From the NCBI RefSeq assembly GCF_000428525.1, contig NZ_KE386760.1, forward strand, positions 85,832-149,831: 64,000 bases of DNA. The letters are read 5' to 3'. The notes below the pieces were generated by a model. That model ran no database searches. It saw only the letters and a program-made list of their open reading frames with translations, and was not told the DNA's origin. How positions within the stretch are numbered: position 1 is the first letter of the stretch; every line of letters begins with the position of its first letter. The position numbers were made by a program, and so were the translations under genes. Of the stretch, positions 55,649 to 64,000 are shown piece by piece. Origin of the DNA: Hellea balneolensis DSM 19091 (GTDB lineage: Bacteria > Pseudomonadota > Alphaproteobacteria > Caulobacterales > Maricaulaceae).

Positions 55649-57496
55649 TTAGTCGATAACGGGCGGGGCCGCTTCACCCGCATCAATCAAGAGCTGCTCT
55701 GCTTTCCCTTGCAGGGCATCTGAGGGCATCAGAACTTTGATCACGTTCATGATGTCATTACCATTTCGCGCAGCCATGGCGTCAATCTCAGGCTTTACTT
55801 TACTTTTTAGCGGCTCATCGCCTGAAGCTAGCGCGGCCAGATAGCTATAAACGGGCGCATAGTAATTCTCCCGTTCTGTCAGCTCAGTCGCAACCTTAAT
55901 CATGGCTTCGCCGTCGCCATCCTCCAGCGCTTTCATATAAAAAGTGTAGTAATATTGCGACGGGGCTTCGGGGTTTCTGTCGAGCGCTTCCTGAGCAAAT
56001 TGCATGGCGCGATCCCATTTTCCAGAATGAGCTAGACACAGGCTAAGCCATGTCAGATTATCCGGATTGGCAGGGTTCTCCAGAACCGCCATTTCAGCAT
56101 GCATCAACCCGCCGGGAATATCGCCGCTGCGTATCTTGAGTAAGGAAAGCGCTTGCTGCGCCCATGAATTATCAGGATTGATGCGGATGGCCTCTTCGAT
56201 CATTTTAATGCCGACTTTATCATCAATATCCGGATTGACTGAGCGCGCTTTTAAAACGGGTTCATGAGAGATGGCGCCAACATAGGTGATCCAGCCAAAT
56301 GAGGCGAGTAAGGTCGAGTTTTCAGGCGTATCCTTCAGGGACGTTTCAAGACAATTATAAATCGTTTTATATAGCTCAGGCGAGGGGGACTGCATGAGCG
56401 TCCCGACCAGACTATGACACTCAAAAGCTTCAAGATTGGCGATCTCATTTGTATCTGCGGCAATTTTTTTCTGAATACTGCCCAGACGCTTTTTTATAAT
56501 CACGCCCTCAAGTCCTGCAAAATCGCCGCTTAAATCTGAGACCATGTCGTAAAGTGCCCGATAATATTGAGATTGCCCTGGCGCGCGGCGCAAGCGATTT
56601 TCATAGATAATCTCGGTTTTGCCCAAATCGATAAGCTTGATATAAATATCAATTTCAGGTTCGACGCCTAATATCACGCCTGTGATCGCATAATCATAAT
56701 TTTGCGGTACCGCACGTAGAAGGGTCTCGTAATTTTCCTCATGGGCAATAGGCCGTATCAGGCTGAACCGTGTCAAATCCTCAGTCATTTGGGTTTGCAG
56801 GGCTTGTTCCAGAAAATCAAAGGCGGGGTCATCTGTCTGGTTGGTGAACCTCATAACCGCAATACTTGGATAGGACGAAATCAGGTGGCTATATTCACTG
56901 GTAGCCGCCTCTGAAAGCGTTTTCGGAGCTGGCTCAGTACGGGCTTGTAGCGGTTCGGATTGTATATTGGGTTGGAGGGGCGTAAAACTTCGCAGGGCAA
57001 AGACAGCGGCAAATATCAACGCCAGAAGCCCTGCGCCCAAGGGCCAATAAGAGAACCAATTATTTCGTGTTGTGGAGACATCAGCAGGCAGTGTTACTGT
57101 TTCTACGGTGCCATTTTGTGCAGGGCTCGGCGTGACAGGCTTTGAGGCGCTGATAGGGATAGGACTGTCAAATTGTGGGCGATAACCGCCTTTTGGGATC
57201 GTAATGAGGATATCGCTTGGATCGTTTTTTTGGGCGTAATAGTCCTGTAGCATATAGCGCAAACGCCGCGCTGTGACGCGCACGACCGAGTCTTGCATGG
57301 GATCAAAGTCTGCATTTTTGCCAAAAACATCTTGGGCAATGGTTGTGCCGTTCAGGGCGTCCGCGCGCCCTTCAAGGCTTTCCGTCACAATATAGCGCAA
57401 AAAATCTTGAGCCTTGGGGCTGGCCGAAAATATCTTATCGGCTAAAATAGCCTCAAGCGTGCGCGTAATATCGCGATATTGCGGAGCGTCACCCAT
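55649..57496 (-). CDS. Membrane-bound winged-helix/TPR regulator
   Basis: 615 aa. Residues 1-105 form a helical DNA-binding-like domain seen at the front of many alphaproteobacterial TPR proteins (ASPKAQDFLRYIVTESLEGR, DSVVRVTARRLRYMLQDYY, ITIPKGGYRP). One membrane helix at about 150-170 (WPLGAGLLALIFAAVFAL). Then an adenylate-cyclase-associated-type alpha/beta domain (SYPSIAVMRFTNQT) and TPRs (WAQQALSLLKIRSG, NPDNLTWLSLCLAH). CadC/ToxR-like layout suggests a regulator that senses outside the cytoplasm; targets unknown. A CAAGGCTT / AAGCCTTG stem at 55552-55575 follows it. Confidence 0.7.
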   Translation of the reverse strand: MGDAPQYRDITRTLEAILADKIFSASPKAQDFLRYIVTESLEGRADALNGTTIAQDVFGKNADFDPMQDSVVRVTARRLRYMLQDYYAQKNDPSDILITIPKGGYRPQFDSPIPISASKPVTPSPAQNGTVETVTLPADVSTTRNNWFSYWPLGAGLLALIFAAVFALRSFTPLQPNIQSEPLQARTEPAPKTLSEAATSEYSHLISSYPSIAVMRFTNQTDDPAFDFLEQALQTQMTEDLTRFSLIRPIAHEENYETLLRAVPQNYDYAITGVILGVEPEIDIYIKLIDLGKTEIIYENRLRRAPGQSQYYRALYDMVSDLSGDFAGLEGVIIKKRLGSIQKKIAADTNEIANLEAFECHSLVGTLMQSPSPELYKTIYNCLETSLKDTPENSTLLASFGWITYVGAISHEPVLKARSVNPDIDDKVGIKMIEEAIRINPDNSWAQQALSLLKIRSGDIPGGLMHAEMAVLENPANPDNLTWLSLCLAHSGKWDRAMQFAQEALDRNPEAPSQYYYTFYMKALEDGDGEAMIKVATELTERENYYAPVYSYLAALASGDEPLKSKVKPEIDAMAARNGNDIMNVIKVLMPSDALQGKAEQLLIDAGEAAPPVID

Positions 57497-57650
57497 AGAT
57501 GTCAGATGTTCCCTTTTTAACGCGACCCATATATCTTATGCCCTATTCCGAAAATGGGTCAATTTTTTTGCTGAATTTACATCTCTGAGGGGTTCATCAG
57601 TTAAAAATACACCTTTTGATTTAACAAGGCTTTTTGGCCTATACAGAGCT

Positions 57651-58298
57651 ATGATTATACCCGACTCTTTACAGGGGTTCCCGCCCGGTTTTGCGCATTA
57701 TCCGCTCTATTTTTCGTCCGCAGAACAAGCGGAGTTGATAGAGGTGGTTAAGCAAGGCGTGGCCCAAGCGCCATTTTTTCAACCTGTAATGCCGCGAACG
57801 GGCGCGCCGCTCTCTGTTGTGATGAGTAATTTTGGCGCGCTAGGCTGGGTAACGGATAAAGATAAAGGGTATCGATATGAACCGCGTCATCCCAAGACAG
57901 ATCAGCCTTGGCCAGAGCTGCCTGCAGCTTTGGGGCGGCTCTGGGATAAGCTCACGGATTATCCAGCCCAGCCCGAAGCCTGCTTGATAAATTGGTATAA
58001 AGAAGACAAAGCCTCTAAAATGGGGATGCATGTTGATAATGACGAAAATAATTTGCGCGCGCCCGTCGTCTCGGTCAGCCTCGGCGACCCAGCTATGTTC
58101 CGCATAGGCGGGCCTAAACGCGGCGGCCCAACTAAAGGCATAAAGCTCTATTCAGGTGATGTTGTTGTCCTCGCGGATGACGCAAGGCTTTGCCATCACG
58201 GCGTGAGCAAAGTTTGGTATGGGAAAAGCGCGGTCGTGCCGCGCGGCGGGCGCATAAATTTGACTATGCGGCGGGTGAATGAGGTCAGCACATCATGA
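57651..58298 (+). CDS. alkB: AlkB-like 2-oxoglutarate/Fe(II) dioxygenase
   Basis: 215 aa from ATG 57651; the frame continues upstream but the family start and the divergent neighbour's start argue for this codon. Motifs: NWYKEDKASKMGMHVDND (HxD iron ligands), SVSLGDPAMFRIG, CHHGVSKVWYG (third His) and GRINLTMRR (2-oxoglutarate Arg and substrate Arg). It removes alkyl groups from damaged DNA/RNA bases by oxidation. Its stop overlaps the next start (ATGA). Confidence 0.85.
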   Translation: MIIPDSLQGFPPGFAHYPLYFSSAEQAELIEVVKQGVAQAPFFQPVMPRTGAPLSVVMSNFGALGWVTDKDKGYRYEPRHPKTDQPWPELPAALGRLWDKLTDYPAQPEACLINWYKEDKASKMGMHVDNDENNLRAPVVSVSLGDPAMFRIGGPKRGGPTKGIKLYSGDVVVLADDARLCHHGVSKVWYGKSAVVPRGGRINLTMRRVNEVSTS

Positions 58299-58543
58299 CA
58301 GTCACCCCCTACGACATTCTCGGCATTGGCGGGGTTATTATAATCTTGCTGGCTTACTTACTGCTTCAGCTTGAAAAGCTTTCCGTTTTGGATTGGCGAT
58401 ATTCAGCGGCGAATGGTTTGGGCGCGATTTTAATTCTTATCTCGCTCTATTTTAGTTTTAACCTTGCCTCATTCATCATCGAAATTGCATGGCTACTCAT
58501 CAGTATTTTTGGGCTTTTCAAGGCGCTATCTTCACGGCAATAG
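58295..58543 (+). CDS. CBU_0592-like small membrane protein
   Basis: 82 aa, three helices (ILGIGGVIIILLAYLLLQLE, YSAANGLGAILILISLYF, SFIIEIAWLLISIFGLFKAL). The YLLLQ, N--GA-LIL-SL and N-ASF-IEI-W patterns match a small conserved family of unknown function. Overlaps alkB by 4 nt. Confidence 0.7.
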   Translation: MTVTPYDILGIGGVIIILLAYLLLQLEKLSVLDWRYSAANGLGAILILISLYFSFNLASFIIEIAWLLISIFGLFKALSSRQ

Positions 58544-58579
58544 GTGAGGATAAGAAATTCGCCGCCATAAAGAGCTCCT

Positions 58580-59845
58580 ATGTCCCATATTTTTACGCCC
58601 CTCACACTGCCGAATGGACAGACAATATCAAACCGCTTGTGTAAGGCGGCGATGGAAGAAAATATGGCGGAGCCGGGCCAAGTCCCAGGAGAGGCGTTGG
58701 TTAATCTCTATCAGCAATGGGCCGATGGCGGCGTCGGCATTATCCTGACGGGCAATGTTATGGTCTCGCCGACCGCTATGACAGGGCCGGGCGGGGTTTA
58801 TCTGGGCGCCGAGACTTTGGCCCAAGGGGATAATAAGACACGTTTTCAGAGCTGGGCCGCCGCAGGGAAATCTGGCGGCGCGCAGCTTTATATGCAGATT
58901 AGCCATCCGGGCCGTCAAATCTATGCCGCTCAAGGCACTGAGCCTGTTTCGGCCTCCGCCACCAAAGTGACAATGGAAGGCCCGGCAGAGAAGATGTTCA
59001 CGACAGCACGTGCGCTGAGCGGTGATGAAATTCTCGGCATTATTAAGCGCTTTGCCGATACGGCCCATGCTGCCGAGATGTGCGGCTTTGACGGCGTGCA
59101 AATTCACGCGGCGCATGGCTATTTGCTAGCGCAGTTCCTCTCGCCTTTGACGAATTTGCGGGAGGATGAGTGGGGCGGGCCACTGGAAAACCGTGCCAAA
59201 TTATTGCTTGAAATTGTGCGCGAAATTCGCGCGCGCGTGGAGCCCGGCTTTGGTGTTGCGGTCAAGCTAAACTCGGCGGATTTTCAAAAGGGCGGCTATG
59301 ATATTGGTGATGCGAAACAGGTCGTGGAGTGGCTAAACGGCGAAGACGTGGATTTTGTCGAAATCTCTGGCGGCAGTTATGAGAGCGCCGCGATGATGGG
59401 AATGAGTGAGGATGGCCGCGCCCAAAGCACGATTGACCGTGAAATGTATTTCATCGACTTTGCTAAGGATATTGCAAGCTCAGCTAAAATGCCTTTGATG
59501 GTAACGGGCGGCGTGACGAAACGCGCCACGGCTGAGGATGCTTTGGCGGATGGTCAGGTTGCGATGGTCGGGATTGCCCGCGCGATGGGCTATAATCCGA
59601 ATATACCGAATGACTGGAAAGCTGGAGAAAATTTGCATGTGCCGCTACCTGTCGTGAAGTGGAAAAACCAAACTTTCAAAGCTCTGGCAAATATGGCGAT
59701 GACGAAAATGAACCTTTACCGAATGGGAGACGGCTTCCCGCCCAAAGCCAAGCCCAGCCCATTGGGGTCGTCACTAAAACAGCAATTAAAGAATTCTGCG
59801 CAAACCAAGCGCTATAAAAAATGGCTTGAAACGCGCGGGTCTTAA
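58580..59845 (+). CDS. NADH:flavin oxidoreductase (Old Yellow Enzyme family)
   Basis: 421 aa TIM barrel with FMN-binding features: FTPLTLPNGQTISNRLCKAA, QLYMQISHPGRQ, FDGVQIHAAHGYLLAQFLSP (catalytic H-A-A-H), NLREDEWGGPLENRAK, VAVKLNSADF, MVTGGVTKR, MVGIARAM. It reduces activated C=C bonds using NAD(P)H. The 40-residue tail after the barrel (NMAMTKMNLYRMGDG) is typical of the subgroup next to lipid genes. An SDR gene follows on the same strand. Confidence 0.85.
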   Translation: MSHIFTPLTLPNGQTISNRLCKAAMEENMAEPGQVPGEALVNLYQQWADGGVGIILTGNVMVSPTAMTGPGGVYLGAETLAQGDNKTRFQSWAAAGKSGGAQLYMQISHPGRQIYAAQGTEPVSASATKVTMEGPAEKMFTTARALSGDEILGIIKRFADTAHAAEMCGFDGVQIHAAHGYLLAQFLSPLTNLREDEWGGPLENRAKLLLEIVREIRARVEPGFGVAVKLNSADFQKGGYDIGDAKQVVEWLNGEDVDFVEISGGSYESAAMMGMSEDGRAQSTIDREMYFIDFAKDIASSAKMPLMVTGGVTKRATAEDALADGQVAMVGIARAMGYNPNIPNDWKAGENLHVPLPVVKWKNQTFKALANMAMTKMNLYRMGDGFPPKAKPSPLGSSLKQQLKNSAQTKRYKKWLETRGS

Positions 59846-59887
59846 CTTATCAGGCCCTAAACATATTTATCTCTAACGGAGTGTTCC

Positions 59888-60673
59888 ATGAAACTTGATT
59901 CCTCATTTACAGCTATTGTGACGGGCGGCGCGTCCGGCCTTGGCGAAGCGACAGCACGGGGCCTTGCGGCCAAAGGCGTAAAAGTCGGTATTTTCGATAT
60001 GAATGAGGAGCGCGGCGAAATGGTCGCCTCCGAGATCGGCGGCACTTTTGCCAAAGTTAATGTCGCCGATACGGAGAGCGTTGATGCCGGGCTGGACGCC
60101 CTCAGGGCGGCGAATGGCCAAGAGCGTATTATGGTCAATTGTGCTGGTATTGGCGGCGCGGAGAAAACCGTTGCGCGTAAACGTGATACGGGCGCAATCG
60201 TGCCGCATGATATTGAACGTTACGTTCGCATCATCAATATCAATCTTATTGGCTCCTTTATTTGCGCGTCTAAATCAGCCGCTGGCATGATGGCGCTTGA
60301 GCCGACTGAGCCCGATGGAGAGCGCGGCATTATCATCAATACAGCGTCTGTTGCGGCGCAAGACGGCCAAATTGGCCAAGTCGCTTACAGCTCGTCCAAA
60401 GGCGGCATCCTCGCTATGGCACTTCCTATGGCGCGTGATCTGGCCCGCGAAGGCATTCGCGTAAATACGATCTTGCCGGGTTTTTACGAAACGCCGATTT
60501 ATCAGCAGATGAATGATAACGTCAAAGACGCCCTGCGCGCCCACGTACAATTCCCCAACCGCTTTGGTAATCCAGCGGAATACGCCCAAGTCGTCGAATT
60601 TATGTGCGAGCACACATATATAAACGGCGAATATATCCGCACCGATGCAGGCGCGAGAATGCCCCCGCGCTAG
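59888..60673 (+). CDS. Short-chain dehydrogenase, 3-hydroxyacyl-CoA dehydrogenase-like
   Basis: 261 aa. Cofactor motif TGGASGLGEATARGL, VNCAGIGG, NTASVAAQDGQIGQVAYSSS (Ser...YSSSK catalytic Tyr/Lys) and LPGFYETP. The GIFDMNEERGE acidic residue after beta 2 predicts NAD. The pattern resembles type II 3-hydroxyacyl-CoA dehydrogenase (HSD17B10-like). With the OYE neighbour it suggests fatty-acid or steroid-like catabolism (inference). Confidence 0.85.
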   Translation: MKLDSSFTAIVTGGASGLGEATARGLAAKGVKVGIFDMNEERGEMVASEIGGTFAKVNVADTESVDAGLDALRAANGQERIMVNCAGIGGAEKTVARKRDTGAIVPHDIERYVRIININLIGSFICASKSAAGMMALEPTEPDGERGIIINTASVAAQDGQIGQVAYSSSKGGILAMALPMARDLAREGIRVNTILPGFYETPIYQQMNDNVKDALRAHVQFPNRFGNPAEYAQVVEFMCEHTYINGEYIRTDAGARMPPR

Positions 60674-60693
60674 GGTCCAAACTACATCTCTTC

Positions 60694-60730
60694 AAAGGCG
60701 AGCATGCTGTGATATTGGGCTCGCCTTTTT
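60694..60730 (+). terminator. Terminator after the SDR gene
   Basis: Perfect 10-bp stem AAAGGCGAGC / GCTCGCCTTT running into TTTTT. Confidence 0.9.
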
Positions 60731-60836
60731 ATGGTGCGGTTTAAGCGAGGTAGTTTTTGTCCCATTAGAACGTGTGTGTTTAACGATTTCAGTTACTTGT
60801 TGCGCAAAACTGCGCCTCAGCGCTACGGTTGCGTAC

Positions 60837-61514
60837 ATGATAAGAGATTATATTGTTAAGGCGGCTACCTTATTGTTATTTGTTGGCTTTGCGAGTGGAC
60901 TTGTTGGGCAAGTTGAACTTATGAGGCCTGGAATTTCATTCATCAGCCCCGAGTTATGGACTAAAATTTTACCCGTGCATGTTTGGGCGATGATCATATC
61001 GACTGCTGTCATTGTCTTAAGTACCATTTCGCTCATTGGAGATAGAACGATTTTAGGGCAATGGGCTATTTGGCTTGGTTTCAGTACAATTGCGCTTTTA
61101 TGTGGAGCACTGTTAAATTTGGCGCTTTCAAATGTTCAATCTCCTGATAGCTTTATAACGGATACTTATTTTATCACGGCGAACCGACATGCTTACGGAA
61201 CCGCACTCTTACTTGTTGCGCTAGGAGGATTGAGCGCCTTGCAGAAAGTGAAGTTTGAAAGTCTGCCTCTTAAAACCTCTTTTGTGTTTGCTTTATTAGT
61301 CACCAGCACAGGCATTGCACTGGCGTTCTTACAGTCTCAGCTCGGTTTATATGGCTTGCCGAGGCAATACATTGACTATCCAAATGAGTTCGCCTCGTTG
61401 CAACTTTATTCTAGCATCGCGGCGATTACTTGCTGCCTTCTATCTGTTGTTTACATAATAATCTTGTGGCATCATTCAAATAAGAAGGTTGGCACAATTG
61501 AAGAGGTTTTCTGA
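60837..61514 (+). CDS. Short cytochrome-c-oxidase-subunit-I-like membrane protein
   Basis: 225 aa from ATG 60837; the frame upstream crosses the terminator. Segments match subunit I of heme-copper oxidases: helix I/II (GLVGQVELMRPG, PELWTKILPVHVWAMI), helix X (DTYFITANRHAYG, normally DTYFVVAHFHYV) and helix XI/XII (GLPRQYIDYPNEF, YSSIAAI). Low-spin heme ligands correspond to His48 and His118, both kept; the heme a3 ligand is Asn116, and the CuB helices VI-VII are missing. It cannot be a normal oxidase; it may bind one heme. No other oxidase subunit is nearby. Confidence 0.7.
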   Translation: MIRDYIVKAATLLLFVGFASGLVGQVELMRPGISFISPELWTKILPVHVWAMIISTAVIVLSTISLIGDRTILGQWAIWLGFSTIALLCGALLNLALSNVQSPDSFITDTYFITANRHAYGTALLLVALGGLSALQKVKFESLPLKTSFVFALLVTSTGIALAFLQSQLGLYGLPRQYIDYPNEFASLQLYSSIAAITCCLLSVVYIIILWHHSNKKVGTIEEVF

Positions 61515-61837
61515 GACTAACTTAAGTCAATTTTTGCTACTTTCCTAAGGGACAGAAAATCGTTTCAACTAACACAGTCCGAGTCATTGTGCTGATTATG
61601 CTTCCCTAAATTTATTAATTTCCCCAACCACTTGCATTAACCCTAATCTGTCTCGCAATGAAACAGCGGCTTAGCCGCTATGTTACGCCTCAGGGGCGAT
61701 TCCCTTAAAAACCGCGCGAATCTCTTTCTAAATCTCTCCCTTTTTAGGGGAACGCGCCCTGCGGGACTGGCACGGCTCTTGCTCCCCTTATGAGCGAGAC
61801 ACTTATTAAACCCGTTTACAAGGATTAGGGGAACGCC
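61515..61837. other. 323-bp non-coding region with regulatory signals
   Basis: Holds a short perfect hairpin AGCGGC-TTA-GCCGCT (61668-61682, no T-run) and the sigma-54 promoter listed separately. Nothing else recognised. Confidence 0.5.
61768..61783 (+). promoter_or_regulatory. Sigma-54 (RpoN) promoter of the XRE gene
   Basis: TGGCACGGCTCTTGCT matches the TGGCACG-N4-TTGCW consensus exactly, with the -24 GG and -12 GC 10 bp apart. It is 54 bp upstream of the XRE start codon, giving a leader of about 40 nt. Confidence 0.8.
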
Positions 61838-62254
61838 ATGACCAGTAATATTGACCTTCACGTTGGAAAAAGACTTCGCCGCCGCCGCCGCTTGCTTGGC
61901 TTAACGCAGCAAAGCCTAGCCGAAGAAGTCGGCATTCGCTTCCAACAAATCCAAAAATATGAATGCGGCGCCAACCGGGTTTCAGCGGCGCGTCTATTTG
62001 AACTGTCCGAAGCACTCTCTGTACCGATCCAATATTTCTATGAAGGCCTGTCTGAGAATGATCCGCTCATGCGCGGCACGCCCAATCCTGAAATTATTGC
62101 GGCGGATGTATTATCGAAAAAAGAAACAATGGATCTTGTCCGGGCTTATTATTCCATGGGCGAAGGACCGCGGAAACATTTGCTTGATTTGGCCAAATCA
62201 CTTGAAGCTAATTCAAAGCCTGCAACGGCAGGCTTGCGATTAGTGACGCCATAA
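61838..62254 (+). CDS. XRE-family helix-turn-helix regulator
   Basis: 138 aa, ATG with AGGGGAA upstream. Residues about 8-65: VGKRLRRRRRLLGLTQQSLA, EEVGIRFQQIQKYECGANRV, LFELSEALSVPIQYFYEG, a Cro/C1 domain of the kind common in alphaproteobacterial single-copy regulators. The C-terminal 70 residues (KKETMDLVRAYYSMGEGPRK) form the short helical tail of that group. Transcription depends on sigma-54 by its promoter, linking it to nitrogen, flagellar or envelope programmes. Confidence 0.85.
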   Translation: MTSNIDLHVGKRLRRRRRLLGLTQQSLAEEVGIRFQQIQKYECGANRVSAARLFELSEALSVPIQYFYEGLSENDPLMRGTPNPEIIAADVLSKKETMDLVRAYYSMGEGPRKHLLDLAKSLEANSKPATAGLRLVTP

Positions 62255-62292
62255 ATAACTGACATTGATAGAGCCGCGTGATATGCGGCCCT

Positions 62293-63111
62293 ATGACTGA
62301 TTATTCCGAGACTGAGCTTAAATCCCGCCTCGCCCACATCGAGGTGCTCGCGAAAGCGGCGCGTGATATCACGTTGCCGCTTTTTGCGTCTGATATGGAC
62401 GTTATCAATAAGGCCGAAGGGTCTGATTATGACCCCGTCACAGCGGCTGATGTTGAAGGTGAGCGGGCCATGCGGACGCTTATTACGACCGCTTTCCCCG
62501 ATGACGGCATAGAGGGTGAAGAGCTGCCCGATATTCCGGGCCAAAATGACTGGCTCTGGACGCTCGACCCAATTGACGGTACGCGCGGATTTGTGGCGGG
62601 CGTCCCTGTTTGGAGCACCTTGATTGCTGTTAGCTATAAAAACCAACCTGTTTTGGGCCTGATTGATGTCGCGGCGCAGGATAAACAGTTTTGGGGCGCA
62701 CCGGGGCGTGCCTGGCTTGTTCATGGCGGCGAAACAAATCCGCTAAAGACAAAGAGCTGCGGGGGTGATCTGACAGCCGCTATTTTGGGCTGCACGGAAC
62801 CCCTCGCTATGCTGACCGCGCGAGAGCTTAGCATTTATAATACAATTCGGCGCGACGTACGCTTCTCCCGCTTGGGGCTTGATGCTTATGGTTATGGCCA
62901 AGTCGCGGCGGGGCGGATGGATATTATTATCGAGGCGCTTTTAAAGCCCTGTGATGTGCGCGCCTTGATGCCTGTGATAGAAGGCGCTGGCGGGAAGCTC
63001 ACGAATTGGGAAGGCGGCTCCGCTGTGGATGGAGGACGGGCTGTGGCTGTGGGCGATCCGGATTTACTGCCCGAGCTCTATAAGCGCCTTAAAGACGCGC
63101 CGCCAAATTAA
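62293..63111 (+). CDS. hisN: Inositol-monophosphatase-family phosphatase, probable histidinol-phosphatase
   Basis: 272 aa from ATG 62293 (a GTG 15 nt earlier is possible). Metal-binding motifs: GEELPD, WTLDPIDGTRGFVAGVPVWS and CDVRALMPVIEGAGG. The DPIDGTRGF form, YDPVTAADVEGERAM and overall length fit HisN-type histidinol-phosphatase, which performs the penultimate step of histidine synthesis in actinobacteria and many alphaproteobacteria; inositol phosphate is an alternative substrate. Its stop overlaps the convergent hydrolase stop. Confidence 0.8.
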   Translation: MTDYSETELKSRLAHIEVLAKAARDITLPLFASDMDVINKAEGSDYDPVTAADVEGERAMRTLITTAFPDDGIEGEELPDIPGQNDWLWTLDPIDGTRGFVAGVPVWSTLIAVSYKNQPVLGLIDVAAQDKQFWGAPGRAWLVHGGETNPLKTKSCGGDLTAAILGCTEPLAMLTARELSIYNTIRRDVRFSRLGLDAYGYGQVAAGRMDIIIEALLKPCDVRALMPVIEGAGGKLTNWEGGSAVDGGRAVAVGDPDLLPELYKRLKDAPPN

Positions 63112-63992
63112 AGCGCATTTTTCTCTAGGAATGTTTCGAAAGTTTCAAAGAACTGGTCGCGGTAAACATCGCGTTCTAAAAACAACTCATGCAAGGCGCC
63201 GGGGACGACTTTAAAGCTCGCGCGGGCTTTGGCGGCAAATTCCTCATTGGAGGCCGGGTCCACAATCGGGTCAGCCCCTGCGGCCACAATGAGGCAGGGA
63301 ATATTCAGCTCACCCGCATTACGGTTGACCCAAGCCATGGATTTCAAGGCTTGTACAATCCAGCCATAGGTGGGCGGCCCGACGCGCAGACGCGGCGAGG
63401 TTTGAAAATAAGCGGCCCAATGACGATAACGATCTTTGTCAGAGGTCAGCTTGTTAATATTAAACGGAATAGGCAGACCGTTTCGCTGCTTTTGGAAAGG
63501 CAAGTTTTTGGCCTTCAAGCCAAGGGCAGAAAGACCCCTGATCGCCCATTTCATGATTGGTGTGTCCAAATCGTAAAGCCCCAGCATAGGCGCGGAGCAG
63601 ACCACAGCAGAAGGGTTGATAACGCCGCTTAAAACGGCTTGCAGGGCGATGGTGCCGCCCATGGAATGGCCCATAACAATATGAGGTTTAGGCAAAAGTG
63701 AGTTTAGCTCTTCGGCGACATAGGCCAGATCATCTGCATAATCTTGGAAGCTATCAACATAGCTTTTCATCTTATCTTCGAGAAGGCGATCTGACAGCCC
63801 TTGTCCGCGCGGGTCAACTATCAAGATATTAAAGCCGCGCTCGATAAAGTCTGTCGCGGTTTCAAGATATTTTTCGATAAATTCGGTGCGGCCCGGAGAG
63901 AAAATAATAGAGCCGCGGGGTTCATCCACGGCGGCGTTGGCTAGCATTATGCGCAGCCGGATGTCGCCATGTTGTATAAAATAAGTTCCCAT
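63108..63992 (-). CDS. Alpha/beta hydrolase, lysophospholipase-like
   Basis: 294 aa from the ATG at 63992; the upstream context is cut off by the window edge, so a longer start cannot be excluded. IIFSPGRTEFIEKYLETATD, VDPRGQGLSDR, VMGHSMGGTIALQA (nucleophile Ser), AAGADPIVDP (acid) and PGALHELFLERD (His) form the PldB-like set. It likely hydrolyses lysophospholipids or monoglycerides at the inner membrane. Confidence 0.75.
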   Translation of the reverse strand: MGTYFIQHGDIRLRIMLANAAVDEPRGSIIFSPGRTEFIEKYLETATDFIERGFNILIVDPRGQGLSDRLLEDKMKSYVDSFQDYADDLAYVAEELNSLLPKPHIVMGHSMGGTIALQAVLSGVINPSAVVCSAPMLGLYDLDTPIMKWAIRGLSALGLKAKNLPFQKQRNGLPIPFNINKLTSDKDRYRHWAAYFQTSPRLRVGPPTYGWIVQALKSMAWVNRNAGELNIPCLIVAAGADPIVDPASNEEFAAKARASFKVVPGALHELFLERDVYRDQFFETFETFLEKNAL

Positions 63993-64000
63993 ACGCGGTT

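Noticed and set aside
57414-57650. 79-residue N-terminal extension of AlkB
   Set aside because: Overlaps the start of the divergent regulator gene, and the AlkB fold begins at the ATG at 57651.
60645-60836. Longer start of the oxidase-like protein
   Set aside because: Would place the terminator stem and the end of the SDR gene inside the coding sequence; ATG 60837 starts at the first membrane helix.

Overview
The window reads as chromosomal DNA of a free-living, probably marine alphaproteobacterium, with Hyphomonadales/Maricaulales-like bacteria my best guess. This is inferred from gene content (IalB-family protein, FkbM methyltransferase, short CBU_0592-like and DUF4345 membrane proteins, phasins, sigma-54 signal) and mid-range GC, not from a marker gene. 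Coding density is high, operons are tight with many 1-8 nt overlaps, and I saw no rRNA, tRNA, transposase, integrase or CRISPR array.

Layout. 1-16338 is the 3' part of one giant gene: at least 31 tandem DUF11-like beta-sandwich repeats, then a Ca-binding-like loop, an SdrD B-like domain and a C-terminal outer-membrane barrel. 16512-20044 holds secreted proteins: an SH3-domain protein, an HExxH lipoprotein metalloprotease with a small exported partner, and a TPR protein. 20297-26974 is a polysaccharide operon (Hpt/receiver regulator, YaiO-type TPR-barrel, HEAT-repeat membrane protein, PgaC-like glycosyltransferase, PgaB-like deacetylase lipoprotein). 26984-31122 holds a CpdA-like phosphodiesterase and small metabolic or membrane genes. 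31162-35697 is a polyhydroxyalkanoate cluster of Pseudomonas (class II) type: phasin, phaC, phaZ, phasin, phaD.

35824-41712 is the most interesting part. A 22-codon gene, too short for ordinary gene callers, encodes a double-glycine leader followed by a seven-residue core. It lies directly downstream of an ABC exporter with an intact C39 leader peptidase and a 70-residue membrane protein that looks like only the N-terminus of a HlyD-type adaptor. On its other side is a hybrid histidine kinase whose predicted periplasmic sensor region is TPR-like. I propose a periplasmic peptide-signalling or micro-RiPP system.

41793-46650 is one operon led by a TetR regulator (PlsC-like acyltransferase, LplT-like MFS, SpoU methyltransferase, GPH symporter) with two matching operator palindromes exactly 60 bp apart. 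46650-49108 is an AT-richer accessory patch with a four-repeat 80-aa protein, a deoxyribosyltransferase-like protein, a possible structured RNA and a REP-like inverted repeat. 49109-50999 pairs an NhaC antiporter with an avidin homologue. 51000-57496 holds dnaK and dnaJ, unusually separated by an FkbM methyltransferase, and a membrane-bound winged-helix/TPR regulator. 57651-63992 holds AlkB, an OYE-type reductase, an SDR, a shrunken cytochrome-oxidase-I-like protein, a sigma-54-driven XRE regulator, HisN and a lysophospholipase-like hydrolase. Functions are inferred from motifs read by eye; no database search was run.
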